Counted from the first letter of the stretch, positions 1-7,556 are shown. The stretch is 11,180 nucleotides of DNA from DATFLS01 sp964413425 (GCA_964413425.1 CAYPST010000128.1:1-11180); one strand, 5' to 3'. Program-made: numbers and translations. The notes: generated by a model from the sequence alone, not told the origin.

Positions 1-284
1 CTGGGCGCCGATGGGCAGCGCAATCACAAAAACTGAGGCAATTTAATAGTCAGATGAAAATTTGAGCATTCTGAAATCAAGTCTGTAATTTCTCTACCGA
101 GGGGATATGTATTGTCTCCTACTCTGATTTTCTAATTTTGTCCCCCATTCACTTCGCTCCGCCTGCTTCTCACTTTTCACTTCTCACGTTTCACTTTTCA
201 CGGCTTTTCAATCTGTGGTCATCAGTATTTTTCTGTGTGAATCCGCGTGCTGTCCCCCTATGCTATCCACTGATTCTGGTTAAT
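1..284. other. Non-coding flank downstream of actF, with a heptamer repeat
   Basis: This is the stretch after the actF stop codon. No convincing gene is visible. All three plus-strand frames open at the left edge close within about 65 bases, and a minus-strand reading from about base 27 to the edge is too short to identify. The stretch holds a heptamer repeat array (167-201) with a conserved leader, followed by an unrelated AT-rich repeat-like segment at 211-250. I see no clear intrinsic terminator for actF (no GC-rich stem followed by a T run on the minus strand), so the act transcript may continue to the left or end by another mechanism. Confidence 0.6.
153..210 (+). repeat. Heptamer array (TTYTCAC family), copy A
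   Basis: Five contiguous 7-base units run from 167 to 201: TTCTCAC, TTTTCAC, TTCTCAC, GTTTCAC, TTTTCAC, with a further TTTTCA at 205-210. The 14 bases before the array (153-166) are also shared with the copy at 7557-7612. Across 153-187 versus 7557-7591 I count 34 of 35 identical bases. The shared leader shows that this is a dispersed repeat family and not two independent simple repeats. Its function is unknown. Confidence 0.85.
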
Positions 285-1448
285 TCATACTTCCTGTGGC
301 AAACTTTCCATTAGATAGGGATCATTCACCGGAACCGGGCGGCGGTTCTCCAGAGTGCGAAACGTTACAAAAAAGAACAAAGCCAGCGCACCCGGAATGA
401 TCCCAATCTCCCAGAGACCAAATACCGGCTGCCGGCCGAACGCAGCAGGCATAACCATGATATAGAGATCCAGCCAGTGGCCGACCATGAGTATGGCACT
501 CACCTGCAGCAAAATCTTCTCGTTCCGCTTGGTGGCCCGGGGCATGAGCACCACGAATGGGATGAACCAGTTCAGCACCACGTTCAGGAGCGACAGCGAT
601 CCCCAGCCGCCGAAGTGCCGGAAGATATAGTACGACGTTTCCTCCGGGATATTGGAATACCAGATAAGCAGATGCTGGGACACCCACATGTACACCCAGA
701 ATACGCTGAATGACATCAGCAGGATCCCCAGATCTTTCAAATGATTTGTGGTGATGATATGGTCGAATCCCAGTCGTCGCACAATCACTGCCACAATGGT
801 AATGGCCGCCAGTGCGTTCAAGAACATCGATGAGAGTGCCAGCAGTCCGAACACCGTACTATACCAATGGGGCTGAAGGGACATCAGCAAGTCAAAACTG
901 GCAAAGCAGAAAGTCACCACTCCAAACAGAATAAAGACTGCGGAGTGGGTTACATTCTTCCGGGTATGTTCCGGATCGTTGTCCTCATCCTGCTCCAGGG
1001 AATGCCGGACCATTTTTCGCCCGAAGTAGATCCAACCGGCGAAATAAAAGATCAACCGGCCGAAGAAAAACGGGATGTTCAGCCAGGGCTTCTTCGCCTG
1101 AAGCAGGGGATCATGGGCCACAGCTGACTGATGGCTCCATTCATACAGGGTATGGACTCCGAAAATCAGCAACAGCACCCCGATCAGGGCGTACGGCAGA
1201 ATGGAGAGCATGGCTTCCGGAATGCGGCGGTAGGCCGTGCCCCATGCTGCATTGGAGGTATATTGAATGGCAATGAAAAAGCCGGCCCCAAGTCCCAAAC
1301 CAATCAGGTAGACTTCCGCGATCAAAAAATTCGGCCAGATGCGATCCGGTTTGAGGAACAGACCAGCCACGAATATCGCCAGGCCCAGTCCCATAACAAC
1401 GTACAACACCCGATAAAATTTCTCCGGAAGAGTGAATCGCTCGTTCAT
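285..1448 (-). CDS. actF: ACIII quinone-site membrane subunit ActF (NrfD-like)
   Basis: This is the second NrfD/PsrC-like integral membrane subunit of alternative complex III, which oxidises quinol in the cytoplasmic membrane. The protein has 387 residues and about ten predicted membrane helices (roughly 12-32, 40-61, 79-102, 121-142, 167-188, 196-224, 238-263, 282-303, 312-334, 343-363). Family-typical stretches are visible: FDLLMSLQPHWYSTVFG near 185-201, HWLDLYIMVMP near 324-334, and NDPYLMESL close to the C-terminus. The ATG overlaps the actE stop in an ATGA, so translation is probably coupled; a purine-rich GGGGGA lies about 10 bases upstream. It is the last act gene. In the family ActF is a paralogue of ActC, and whether it binds quinone itself is less certain than for ActC. 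Confidence 0.93.
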   Translation of the reverse strand: MNERFTLPEKFYRVLYVVMGLGLAIFVAGLFLKPDRIWPNFLIAEVYLIGLGLGAGFFIAIQYTSNAAWGTAYRRIPEAMLSILPYALIGVLLLIFGVHTLYEWSHQSAVAHDPLLQAKKPWLNIPFFFGRLIFYFAGWIYFGRKMVRHSLEQDEDNDPEHTRKNVTHSAVFILFGVVTFCFASFDLLMSLQPHWYSTVFGLLALSSMFLNALAAITIVAVIVRRLGFDHIITTNHLKDLGILLMSFSVFWVYMWVSQHLLIWYSNIPEETSYYIFRHFGGWGSLSLLNVVLNWFIPFVVLMPRATKRNEKILLQVSAILMVGHWLDLYIMVMPAAFGRQPVFGLWEIGIIPGALALFFFVTFRTLENRRPVPVNDPYLMESLPQEV

Positions 1449-2071
1449 TCTGTCTCATCCCCCGTGGTTTCCTGTTCCTGTTGATTTCGCGCCTGCTGTT
1501 GCTGCTGAAGATACTGATCCTGCAGCTGCCGGACATAGGCCACCGTTTTCCAGCGGTCGATACGGTTGATCTGTGCTGCGTATCCGGGCATGTTCTTCTG
1601 GCCATAGGTCAGGATGTGAAACATCCGTCCGTCCGGCATTTCCATGGTGTTCTGCAGAAATATCGAGGGCGGTGGCGGATAACCGCGCCGGGCCACCGGG
1701 CCTGTCCCGCGCCCGTCGGTCCCGTGACAGGGAGCGCAAAAGCTGTTATAGACGGATCGTCCGCGTTCAAGATCCGCAGCCGTCAGCGAATCAAACGGTA
1801 TGGAGAGTTCTTCCCCGGCTCTGACCGCTCCGGAGTCTCCGGCTCCATAGTGCAGAGGCATTTGCCCCCGTTGAATGGTTCCCGGCACCGGTGGCTGTTC
1901 GGTTTTGCCGTCTGCGAACACCGGATTCACCGATTGGGTTTCATAGGCGGGCGAGTTGTACATATCCGGCGTGTACACCCGGTTGCGCCGGTCCGGCTGC
2001 TGGCGAAATATGAAGCCGTAAATCCAGATCACGGCGGCCGACAGCACAAGGATGGCTGCGATCCTTCTCAT
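1445..2071 (-). CDS. actE: ACIII monohaem cytochrome c subunit ActE
   Basis: This is a periplasm-facing c-type cytochrome that, in ACIII, passes electrons out to a soluble cytochrome c or an oxidase domain. I place the start at 2071 (208 residues): a GGGGAGG ribosome site lies 6 bases upstream and the ATG overlaps the actD stop as ATGA. A longer in-frame reading from 2122 lacks these signals. The N-terminus has one hydrophobic segment (about 4-22). The haem site is C112-A-P-C115-H116 and the likely sixth ligand is Met161 in KNMPGY. There is no cysteine other than the haem pair, so no lipobox: the protein should be held by an uncleaved helix. Residues about 182-200 form a glutamine-rich tail. 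It is followed directly by actF through another ATGA overlap. Confidence 0.92.
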   Translation of the reverse strand: MRRIAAILVLSAAVIWIYGFIFRQQPDRRNRVYTPDMYNSPAYETQSVNPVFADGKTEQPPVPGTIQRGQMPLHYGAGDSGAVRAGEELSIPFDSLTAADLERGRSVYNSFCAPCHGTDGRGTGPVARRGYPPPPSIFLQNTMEMPDGRMFHILTYGQKNMPGYAAQINRIDRWKTVAYVRQLQDQYLQQQQQARNQQEQETTGDETE

Positions 2072-2601
2072 GCCAATCCTCCCCGAAGTTCCCTGGTTTC
2101 CAGCACACCATGCCGTGTCCACAATTCATCCACCTCTTCAGAATCAAATCCGGCATCCCGTTCCTCCAGGGCGATCACAAACCGGTTGTCCGTCACCGCC
2201 GGATGAATGAGCTTCTCCATCTTCCCGGGAAAGAGCTTATTCCGGAATAACATCACAAATACCACACCCAGTCCGCTGAACAGCACCGTGAGTTCAAACG
2301 TCACCGGCAAATAGGCCGGCAGAGAATTGAACGGCCGCCCCCCCACATTCAGCGGCCAGTCGATGGCTCCAATCCAGAACTGCAGCCACAGCGCAAACAG
2401 CAATCCGAACAACGCAAATCCCAGACACACCCAGGCGAGTTTATTCCGCTTCAATCCCATGGCCTCATCCAGCCCGTGGACCGCATACGGAGTGTACACA
2501 TCATGAATCGTATATCCGGCCTGCCGGGATGCTCTTGTGGCTTCCAGCAGGTGATCTTCGTCGTCGAATATGCCGATGTAAAGTGGGTTCTCTGTGTTCA
2601 T
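2068..2601 (-). CDS. actD: ACIII membrane subunit ActD (DUF3341)
   Basis: This 177-residue protein is the small two-helix membrane subunit of ACIII, placed beside the quinone-binding subunits. Recognisable family stretches are DVYTPYAVHGLDEAMGL (about 34-50), two membrane helices (about 57-79 and 100-118) and the intervening WPLNVGGRPFNSLPAY with PVTFELTVLF. The N-terminal domain is soluble and cytoplasmic, resembling a small alpha/beta fold. The gene ends in an ATGA overlap with actE, but its start is separated from actC by a 378-base repeat-rich gap, unlike the tight junctions on either side. The ribosome site is modest (AAGG, 6 bases before ATG) and sits in a small hairpin. The DUF3341 family has no known catalytic activity of its own. 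Confidence 0.92.
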   Translation of the reverse strand: MNTENPLYIGIFDDEDHLLEATRASRQAGYTIHDVYTPYAVHGLDEAMGLKRNKLAWVCLGFALFGLLFALWLQFWIGAIDWPLNVGGRPFNSLPAYLPVTFELTVLFSGLGVVFVMLFRNKLFPGKMEKLIHPAVTDNRFVIALEERDAGFDSEEVDELWTRHGVLETRELRGGLA

Positions 2602-2603
2602 TG

Positions 2604-2616
2604 GTAGCCTTGCTAC
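2604..2616 (-). promoter_or_regulatory. Small hairpin over the actD ribosome site
   Basis: On the mRNA strand GTAGC-AAG-GCTAC forms a perfect 5-bp stem with a 3-base loop, ending two bases before the actD ATG. The only Shine-Dalgarno-like bases (AAGG) lie in the loop and the first stem base. Folding could reduce initiation at actD. The stem is seen in the sequence; any regulatory role is inference, and a 5-bp hairpin can arise by chance. Confidence 0.35.
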
Positions 2617-2618
2617 TT

Positions 2619-2667
2619 TTGTCAGTTGTTAATTGTCAACCGTCAATGGTCAGGGGTCAATTGTTGG
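2619..2667 (+). repeat. Heptamer array (NNGTCAA family)
   Basis: Seven contiguous 7-base units keep perfect phase: TTGTCAG, TTGTTAA, TTGTCAA, CCGTCAA, TGGTCAG, GGGTCAA, TTGTTGG. The GT at unit positions 3-4 is invariant and the fifth base is C or T. The first two bases vary freely, which is unlike simple slippage of one unit and suggests an old or selected array. It begins 18 bases upstream of the actD start codon. Confidence 0.8.
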
Positions 2668-2881
2668 GAAGCAGAGCGCATGGCACACAGCGTTACATCT
2701 CATTTTCGATTTGCACGTTATAAAATCCATTCATCGGGTGTCCGATTTTCAATCTTTGTGTTTTGTCAACTGCCAACTGATTCCAAGTACCAATCCTTTG
2801 TGTAGGGTCTATCCTGAAATCGCTCACATCTCTCCCCTTCTTCCTTAATTTCAGAGAGCACCTTCCATGCGCCTCGCATGC

Positions 2882-2984
2882 TTCTGCCCTTTGCCGTTTG
2901 CCGTCTGCCGTTCTGTCCACTGCCAACTGCTTTCTCCCGTCTACCCTATGTTTTTTGCCAACTGCCCACTGCCTACTGCCTACT
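2882..2984 (+). repeat. Heptamer array (NNNTGCC family) reaching into the actC stop
   Basis: GCC recurs every 7 bases at 2886, 2893, 2900 and 2907. After a one-base shift the same 7-base phase holds from 2922 through 2929 (degenerate), 2957, 2964, 2971 and 2978, with decayed units between. The last units are near identical (GCCCACT, GCCTACT, GCCTACT). The actC stop codon (2980-2982) falls inside the final unit, so array and gene end overlap. Confidence 0.8.
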
Positions 2985-4338
2985 GATCCCGTCCATACTT
3001 CAGAACCCCTTTCACCTCCCCAATCGCAATAAACGGCACGAACCGCACGAACAACAGGAAGCAGGTGAAAAACAACCCGAAGCTCCCCGCCAGGGTGGCC
3101 AGTTCGATCAGGGTCGGCTTATACATGGCCCAGCTGGAGGGCAGAAAGTCCCGGTGCAGGGAGGTCACGATAATCACGAATCGTTCAAACCACATGCCGA
3201 TATTAATAAAAATACTGGCAATAAATACCAGGGTGATATTCCGCCGGAATTTCGGAATCCAGAACAGCTGGGAGATCCCCACGTTACAGCCCACCATAAT
3301 CCAGAACGCCCAGGCATAGGGACCCAACGCCCGGTTGGCGAACACGAACCGCTCGAAATCATTTCCGGAATACCAGGCCACGAACACTTCACTGAGATAC
3401 GACAGCGCTACAATGCCGCCGGTGACCAGCACGATCTTGCCCATTTTCTCGATGTGATCGATGGTAATGTACTCCTCGTAGCGAAGCACCTTCCGGGCGA
3501 TGATCATCAAAGTCAGGACCATGGCAAATCCCGAGAACACCGCTCCCGCCACGAAATAGGGCGGAAAGATGGTGGAGTGCCAGCCGGGGATCACCGAGGT
3601 GGCGAAATCCATACTCACAATGGAGTGGACCGACAGCACCAGCGGCGTGGCCAGCGCCGCCAGCAGCAGGTAGACAGTCTCGTAGCGTGACCAGTTACGG
3701 TTGGAGCCAATCCAGCCCAGGCTGAACAGCCGGTAGAAAAACCGCTTCACCTTCGATTTGGTGCGATCCCGCAGGGTTGCCAGATCCGGAATCAGGCCGA
3801 TATACCAGAATACCAGCGAAATGGTAAAATAGGTTCCGATGGCAAAGAAATCCCACAGCAGCGGGGACCGGAAGTTCACCCACAGCGGTCCGCGAAAATT
3901 AGGATACGGGATCACCCAGAAAAATTTCCAGGGCCGCCCCATGTGAATCAGCGGAAAAATCCCGGCACAGATCACCGCAAAGATGGTCATCGCTTCTGCG
4001 GATCGGTTAATAGAGGTGCGCCACTTCTGCCGGAACAAAAACAGGATCGCCGAAATCAGTGTTCCGGCGTGCCCGATGCCCACCCAGAACACGAAATTGG
4101 TGATATCGAAGCCCCACCCGACGGTCTTGTTCAAACCCCAGGTGCCGATGCCCACCATGATCTGATAGGTGACCGCCACCACTCCCATAATGAGCACGGT
4201 GAACGAAATCAGGAATGCCGCCCACCAGAGGGGCGTAGCTTTCTCCTCCAGTGGCCGTACCACGTCTTCGGTGACGTCACTGAGGCTTTTATCGCCGGTG
4301 ATAATCGGTTTCCGCAGGATTGAAAAGCGTTTAGGCAT
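2980..4338 (-). CDS. actC: ACIII quinol-oxidising membrane subunit ActC (NrfD-like)
   Basis: ActC is the main quinone-binding membrane subunit of ACIII, related to NrfD/PsrC; it takes electrons from quinol and hands them to the iron-sulfur clusters of ActB. The protein has 452 residues and about ten predicted helices (roughly 37-58, 80-103, 115-132, 160-182, 219-240, 258-281, 300-322, 340-359, 368-392, 412-436). Typical ActC stretches include WGLNKTVGWGFDITNFVFW (67-85), the HMGRPWKFFW loop (132-141), VHSIVSMDFATSVIPGWH (237-254) and MWFERFVIIVTSLHRDFLPS (382-401). A strong GGAGG lies 9 bases before the ATG, which overlaps the actB end by 8 bases. The stop codon and final Gln codon lie in a heptamer repeat. 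Automatic pipelines often label such proteins polysulfide reductase NrfD; the context argues for ActC. Confidence 0.95.
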   Translation of the reverse strand: MPKRFSILRKPIITGDKSLSDVTEDVVRPLEEKATPLWWAAFLISFTVLIMGVVAVTYQIMVGIGTWGLNKTVGWGFDITNFVFWVGIGHAGTLISAILFLFRQKWRTSINRSAEAMTIFAVICAGIFPLIHMGRPWKFFWVIPYPNFRGPLWVNFRSPLLWDFFAIGTYFTISLVFWYIGLIPDLATLRDRTKSKVKRFFYRLFSLGWIGSNRNWSRYETVYLLLAALATPLVLSVHSIVSMDFATSVIPGWHSTIFPPYFVAGAVFSGFAMVLTLMIIARKVLRYEEYITIDHIEKMGKIVLVTGGIVALSYLSEVFVAWYSGNDFERFVFANRALGPYAWAFWIMVGCNVGISQLFWIPKFRRNITLVFIASIFINIGMWFERFVIIVTSLHRDFLPSSWAMYKPTLIELATLAGSFGLFFTCFLLFVRFVPFIAIGEVKGVLKYGRDQ

Positions 4339-7300
4339 GAGTCGATTCCTCCGGCTGTTCCGGTCGATTCCGAATTTTGGTCAGATATCCCACCGTGGGC
4401 CGGAAGTTCATCTCCTCCAGCATCCGGTAGTGCCGGGCATTCTGTATCGCTTTCGAAATTGCGCTCTCCGGGTCATTCATATCACCAAACACAACAGCAT
4501 CGGTGGGACAGGACTGCTGGCAGGCCAGCTGGATGTCGCCATCCTGCATCTCCCGGCCTTCCCGGCGGGCCTGGTTTTTTGCTTCGGCAATCCGCTGCAC
4601 GCACAGCGAGCACTTCTCCATCACGCCCCGGCTGCGCACGGTGACGTCGGGATTCAACACCAGCTGCTGCCGCTCATCGCCGTGATTATACTTAAACCAG
4701 TTGAACCGCCGGACCTTATACGGGCAATTGTTGGCACAATACCGGGTGCCCACGCACCGGTTATAGATCTGCTGGTTGATCCCCTCCTCGCTGTGTACCG
4801 TCGCCAGCACCGGACACACCGGCTCGCAGGGCGCATGGTCGCAGTGCTGGCACATCACCGGCTGATGAGCCGTTTCCGGATCCGCCGGATCGCCGGAGTA
4901 GTAGCGGTCGATCCGGATCCAGTGCATCTCCCGCCGCCGGCGCACCTCATCTCTGCCCACTACCGGCACGTTATTCTCCGCCTGACAGCCGATCACACAT
5001 GCGGAACAGCCGATACACTTGTTCAAATCAATGGCCATGCCCCAGTGTCGACCCTCATAGACAAAATCATTGGGCCACAGCTGCAGCGGCTCCTCCACCG
5101 GCGGATTGCCGGCAGAGGGATCTTCCCGATAAGATTCTAGAGAGGACTCCCGGATCATCTCCCGGGCATGCCCGCCTAACTCTTCCGGAATGGTGATGGT
5201 CTGGTGGGTCTGGGTCCGGGCCAGGTCTGCATGTTCTCCGGTAGGCTCTATCCTCACTTCCGTCACACCTGCCGTGTATCCGTTCCGAACCTGCATGAAA
5301 GGAAATGCATTCACCCCGATAGTCTGTCCCGGCTGCACGGTCGGCTTCCCCTCAATCCATCGGGGACCGATATCATGAAACCGGTCCGTACCCTGACGCC
5401 CGTAACCCAGCGCCACCGAGATTATGTGATCGTGCTGCCCCGGCTGCACCAGGACCGGCAGTTCGATGGTGACATCCGAGGTGGTTAACCGGATAATATC
5501 TCCATCCTCGCATTGATGCTCTTCGGCCAATGCCGGAGACAGGCTCGCGTAATTATCCCAGGTGATCTTGCTGACCGGATCCGGCAGCTCCTGCAGCCAG
5601 GGATTCTGGGCATGCCGCCCGTCCCGCATGGCAACGGATTCGTACAATTCCAGAGATAATGCCTCCTCCGGCTCCGCAGCAGGGATTGTCTCCAGAGACT
5701 GATACTGAAACTCCGGCATGGATTGCAGCTGCGGCTGGAGAGTCGTGTATCCATCGTGCACCGCATAATCCCAGAATTCCTGAAAGGGCACCTCCTCTGT
5801 CCGCCCGGGGTACACAAATTCTTCCCAGTAGGATTGGAGCAGCTGGTGATCGTCTGTTGCTTGACCGAACCACTGCGCCAGACAGCGCCTCAGGGTGCGG
5901 GCCTTATCCAGGGAAGGAATGGTCGGCTGGGTGATGCTGATGACGCCTTCCATTGGCAACGAATCATCCCACATCTCGAGGAAGTGCGGCTCCGGAAGGA
6001 TATAATCCGCGAATTCGGTGGTCTCATTGTGATGGGAGGCGAATACGATGATATTCTCGACCTGCTCCAGTGCTTCAATAAATTCCCCGGAGCCCGGAAA
6101 ATGATAAACCGGATTGATCCCCTGGATAATGAGCGTACCGACCTCTCTCTCCCGCATCGACTGGAGCAGCTCCCGCACCGATTGGTCATCACCCCGGCGC
6201 TGGTAAGACGGCTGTTCGATATCCAGCGTCTCTCCGTAATTGTCCAGCGTCTCATTGATAAAATTGATGGCTTTCTGGACCGCGAGATCGTTCTCATCAC
6301 TGATTACCAGGCTCCGGCCTCGCGCCTCCCAGAGATGATCAACCAACTCATCGAAAGCGCCCTGATCTATGGGAAGATCTGCCTCGCCGAATCGTTCCGG
6401 CCGACCCGCTCGCTCCGCCAGCCGGTTGGCCAGCCGAACAAGAACCGCCCGTATTTCCGCCGGACTTACCCGGAACCGGCGATCCGCGTTGCTGCCGGTG
6501 AGGGACATCCGGCTCTCGAACTGCACGTGATACGACATCTCCGGTTGCTCCGGCTCCGGACTCCGGTTGCTCCCGTATCCTCTGGCATACTCCACCGGGG
6601 AAATCCAGGCCCCCAGGAAATCCGCGCCGAAACTCACGATCATGTCCGCCCGGTCGAATCGGTACTCTGGCAGCGCCCGAACACCATGTGTTTCCAGATG
6701 GGCATCCGGGATGGCCGCGCAGGAGATCGGATCATATTCCACATGTCCGCTGTTCTCGAAGCTTTCCAGAAAACGATCCATCCAGTGTCGGGTGGAGGGA
6801 CTCATAATCGTACCGGTCAGGAGATACACACCGGAATCGGAATTATTGAGAACTCCGGTGATTTCCTCATCTGTCTGATCCCATTGCAGCGCCTCGCCAT
6901 TTCGCATGGGCTGCTGTACTCTTCTGGAATCGTACAGCTCCAGCAGCGACGCCTGCCCGACTGCGCAGAGTCCGCCCTGTGAGAGCGGATGCCCCGAGTT
7001 GCCCTCCAGCTTGATGGGCCGGCCGTCCCGGTTCTTCACCAGCACGCCGCACCGGGCGGTACATCCGTGACAGGTAGAGGCGTACCAGGAGGCTTCGCCG
7101 GGCGTTATCTCTTCCGGTTTGATGAGATGGGGAATGGCCTTCTCCACCGGTGCCCGGCTGCAGGCGGCCAGCACGGACCCGGCAATGGCAAATCCCGACG
7201 CCTTCAGAAATCCCCGCCGGCTGACGCCCCCATCGCTGGCATGCATCGAAGACGGCCGCGGGAATTCCTCCTCCATCGCCCGGAGTTCCGCCCCGGATTC

Positions 7301-7351
7301 ATTCAGCTCGTCTAATCCCTGGTAGTGTTTACGCTTGTCGTGTCGGGTCAT
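4331..7351 (-). CDS. actB: ACIII iron-sulfur subunit ActB (Tat lipoprotein)
   Basis: ActB carries electrons from ActC to the haem subunits on the outer face of the membrane. The protein has 1006 residues. After a cytoplasmic leader comes a Tat motif SRRGFLK (44-50), a hydrophobic stretch and a lipobox LAAC with Cys64, so it should be exported folded and lipid-anchored. Residues about 88-720 resemble the molybdopterin-enzyme fold, which holds no molybdenum in characterised ACIII; here Cys94, 97, 101 and 129 still keep the CxxCxxxC...C pattern of catalytic relatives. Residues about 765-955 form the ferredoxin-like part with Cys779/782/785/789, 834/837/842/846, 866/872/876 and 914/917/944/948. 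Thr869 replaces the fourth cysteine of the third set, which fits three [4Fe-4S] and one [3Fe-4S]. The ribosome site is weak. It is not NarG: NarG is larger and does not carry the NrfC-like domain. Confidence 0.94.
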   Translation of the reverse strand: MTRHDKRKHYQGLDELNESGAELRAMEEEFPRPSSMHASDGGVSRRGFLKASGFAIAGSVLAACSRAPVEKAIPHLIKPEEITPGEASWYASTCHGCTARCGVLVKNRDGRPIKLEGNSGHPLSQGGLCAVGQASLLELYDSRRVQQPMRNGEALQWDQTDEEITGVLNNSDSGVYLLTGTIMSPSTRHWMDRFLESFENSGHVEYDPISCAAIPDAHLETHGVRALPEYRFDRADMIVSFGADFLGAWISPVEYARGYGSNRSPEPEQPEMSYHVQFESRMSLTGSNADRRFRVSPAEIRAVLVRLANRLAERAGRPERFGEADLPIDQGAFDELVDHLWEARGRSLVISDENDLAVQKAINFINETLDNYGETLDIEQPSYQRRGDDQSVRELLQSMREREVGTLIIQGINPVYHFPGSGEFIEALEQVENIIVFASHHNETTEFADYILPEPHFLEMWDDSLPMEGVISITQPTIPSLDKARTLRRCLAQWFGQATDDHQLLQSYWEEFVYPGRTEEVPFQEFWDYAVHDGYTTLQPQLQSMPEFQYQSLETIPAAEPEEALSLELYESVAMRDGRHAQNPWLQELPDPVSKITWDNYASLSPALAEEHQCEDGDIIRLTTSDVTIELPVLVQPGQHDHIISVALGYGRQGTDRFHDIGPRWIEGKPTVQPGQTIGVNAFPFMQVRNGYTAGVTEVRIEPTGEHADLARTQTHQTITIPEELGGHAREMIRESSLESYREDPSAGNPPVEEPLQLWPNDFVYEGRHWGMAIDLNKCIGCSACVIGCQAENNVPVVGRDEVRRRREMHWIRIDRYYSGDPADPETAHQPVMCQHCDHAPCEPVCPVLATVHSEEGINQQIYNRCVGTRYCANNCPYKVRRFNWFKYNHGDERQQLVLNPDVTVRSRGVMEKCSLCVQRIAEAKNQARREGREMQDGDIQLACQQSCPTDAVVFGDMNDPESAISKAIQNARHYRMLEEMNFRPTVGYLTKIRNRPEQPEESTHA

Positions 7352-7399
7352 TTGAATATGTATCCGCTGACTTTGTGCTTTCTGTATCTTACGGTTCCA

Positions 7400-7427
7400 G
7401 TGAAAAGTGAGAAGTGAAAAGTGAAAA
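7400..7427 (-). repeat. Heptamer array (TTYTCAC family), inverted copy C
   Basis: Read on the plus strand it is GTGAAAA, GTGAGAA, GTGAAAA, GTGAAAA. This is the reverse complement of the 7571-7598 array with 27 of 28 bases matching. The two arrays are therefore inverted repeats around a 143-base interior and could pair in RNA or single-stranded DNA. Confidence 0.85.
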
Positions 7428-7556
7428 GCATGCGTTGATTAACCTTTTCACCCTCGGGAAACTTCGAATATTCTCTCATTGAGTCTTCTCTTTTCCAATC
7501 AGGAGCTATTTATTGCTTACTCCGCTCCCAACACTCGAAGTATAACGCTCCTTCCG

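Larger units (their letters stand above)
2602..2979. other. Repeat-filled gap inside the act operon (actC-actD)
   Basis: This is 378 bases of non-coding DNA between genes that elsewhere in the operon overlap. It is bounded by two different heptamer arrays: 2619-2667 beside actD and 2882-2984 at the end of actC, with a short third patch (GTCAACT, GCCAACT) at 2765-2778. The core between them, about 2668-2881, is AT-richer, and I recognise no gene, tRNA or riboswitch in it. A 77-codon minus-strand reading crosses the core and repeats but has no family features. I see no clear promoter, so whether actDEF is read from actC or has its own start is open. Confidence 0.7.

Noticed and set aside
1..60. 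Gene fragment at the left edge
   Set aside because: Every plus-strand frame closes within about 65 bases and the short minus-strand reading near 1-27 has too few residues to identify, so it cannot be supported.
2072..2122. Upstream ATG giving ActE 17 extra residues
   Set aside because: The ATG at 2071 has a strong GGGGAGG site and an ATGA overlap with actD, and it puts the membrane helix at the N-terminus as expected.
2693..2926. 77-codon minus-strand reading frame between actC and actD
   Set aside because: It runs through repeat units and the core of the gap, has no clear ribosome site and no recognisable features.
2882..2984. CRISPR array
   Set aside because: Units are 7 bases long, contiguous and degenerate, with no spacers and no cas genes.
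2878..3690. 270-codon plus-strand reading frame
   Set aside because: Its first part is a translated heptamer array and the rest is antisense to actC.
5723..6982. Long 419-codon plus-strand reading frame
   Set aside because: It lies wholly antisense to actB, shows no domain or membrane pattern, and arises from the codon bias of actB. The same holds for 4169-5140.
4331..7351. ActB as NarG, formate dehydrogenase or polysulfide reductase catalytic subunit
   Set aside because: It carries a Tat/lipobox leader, a fused NrfC-like iron-sulfur domain and lies between actA and actC; the CxKG lysine is lost. All point to ACIII ActB.
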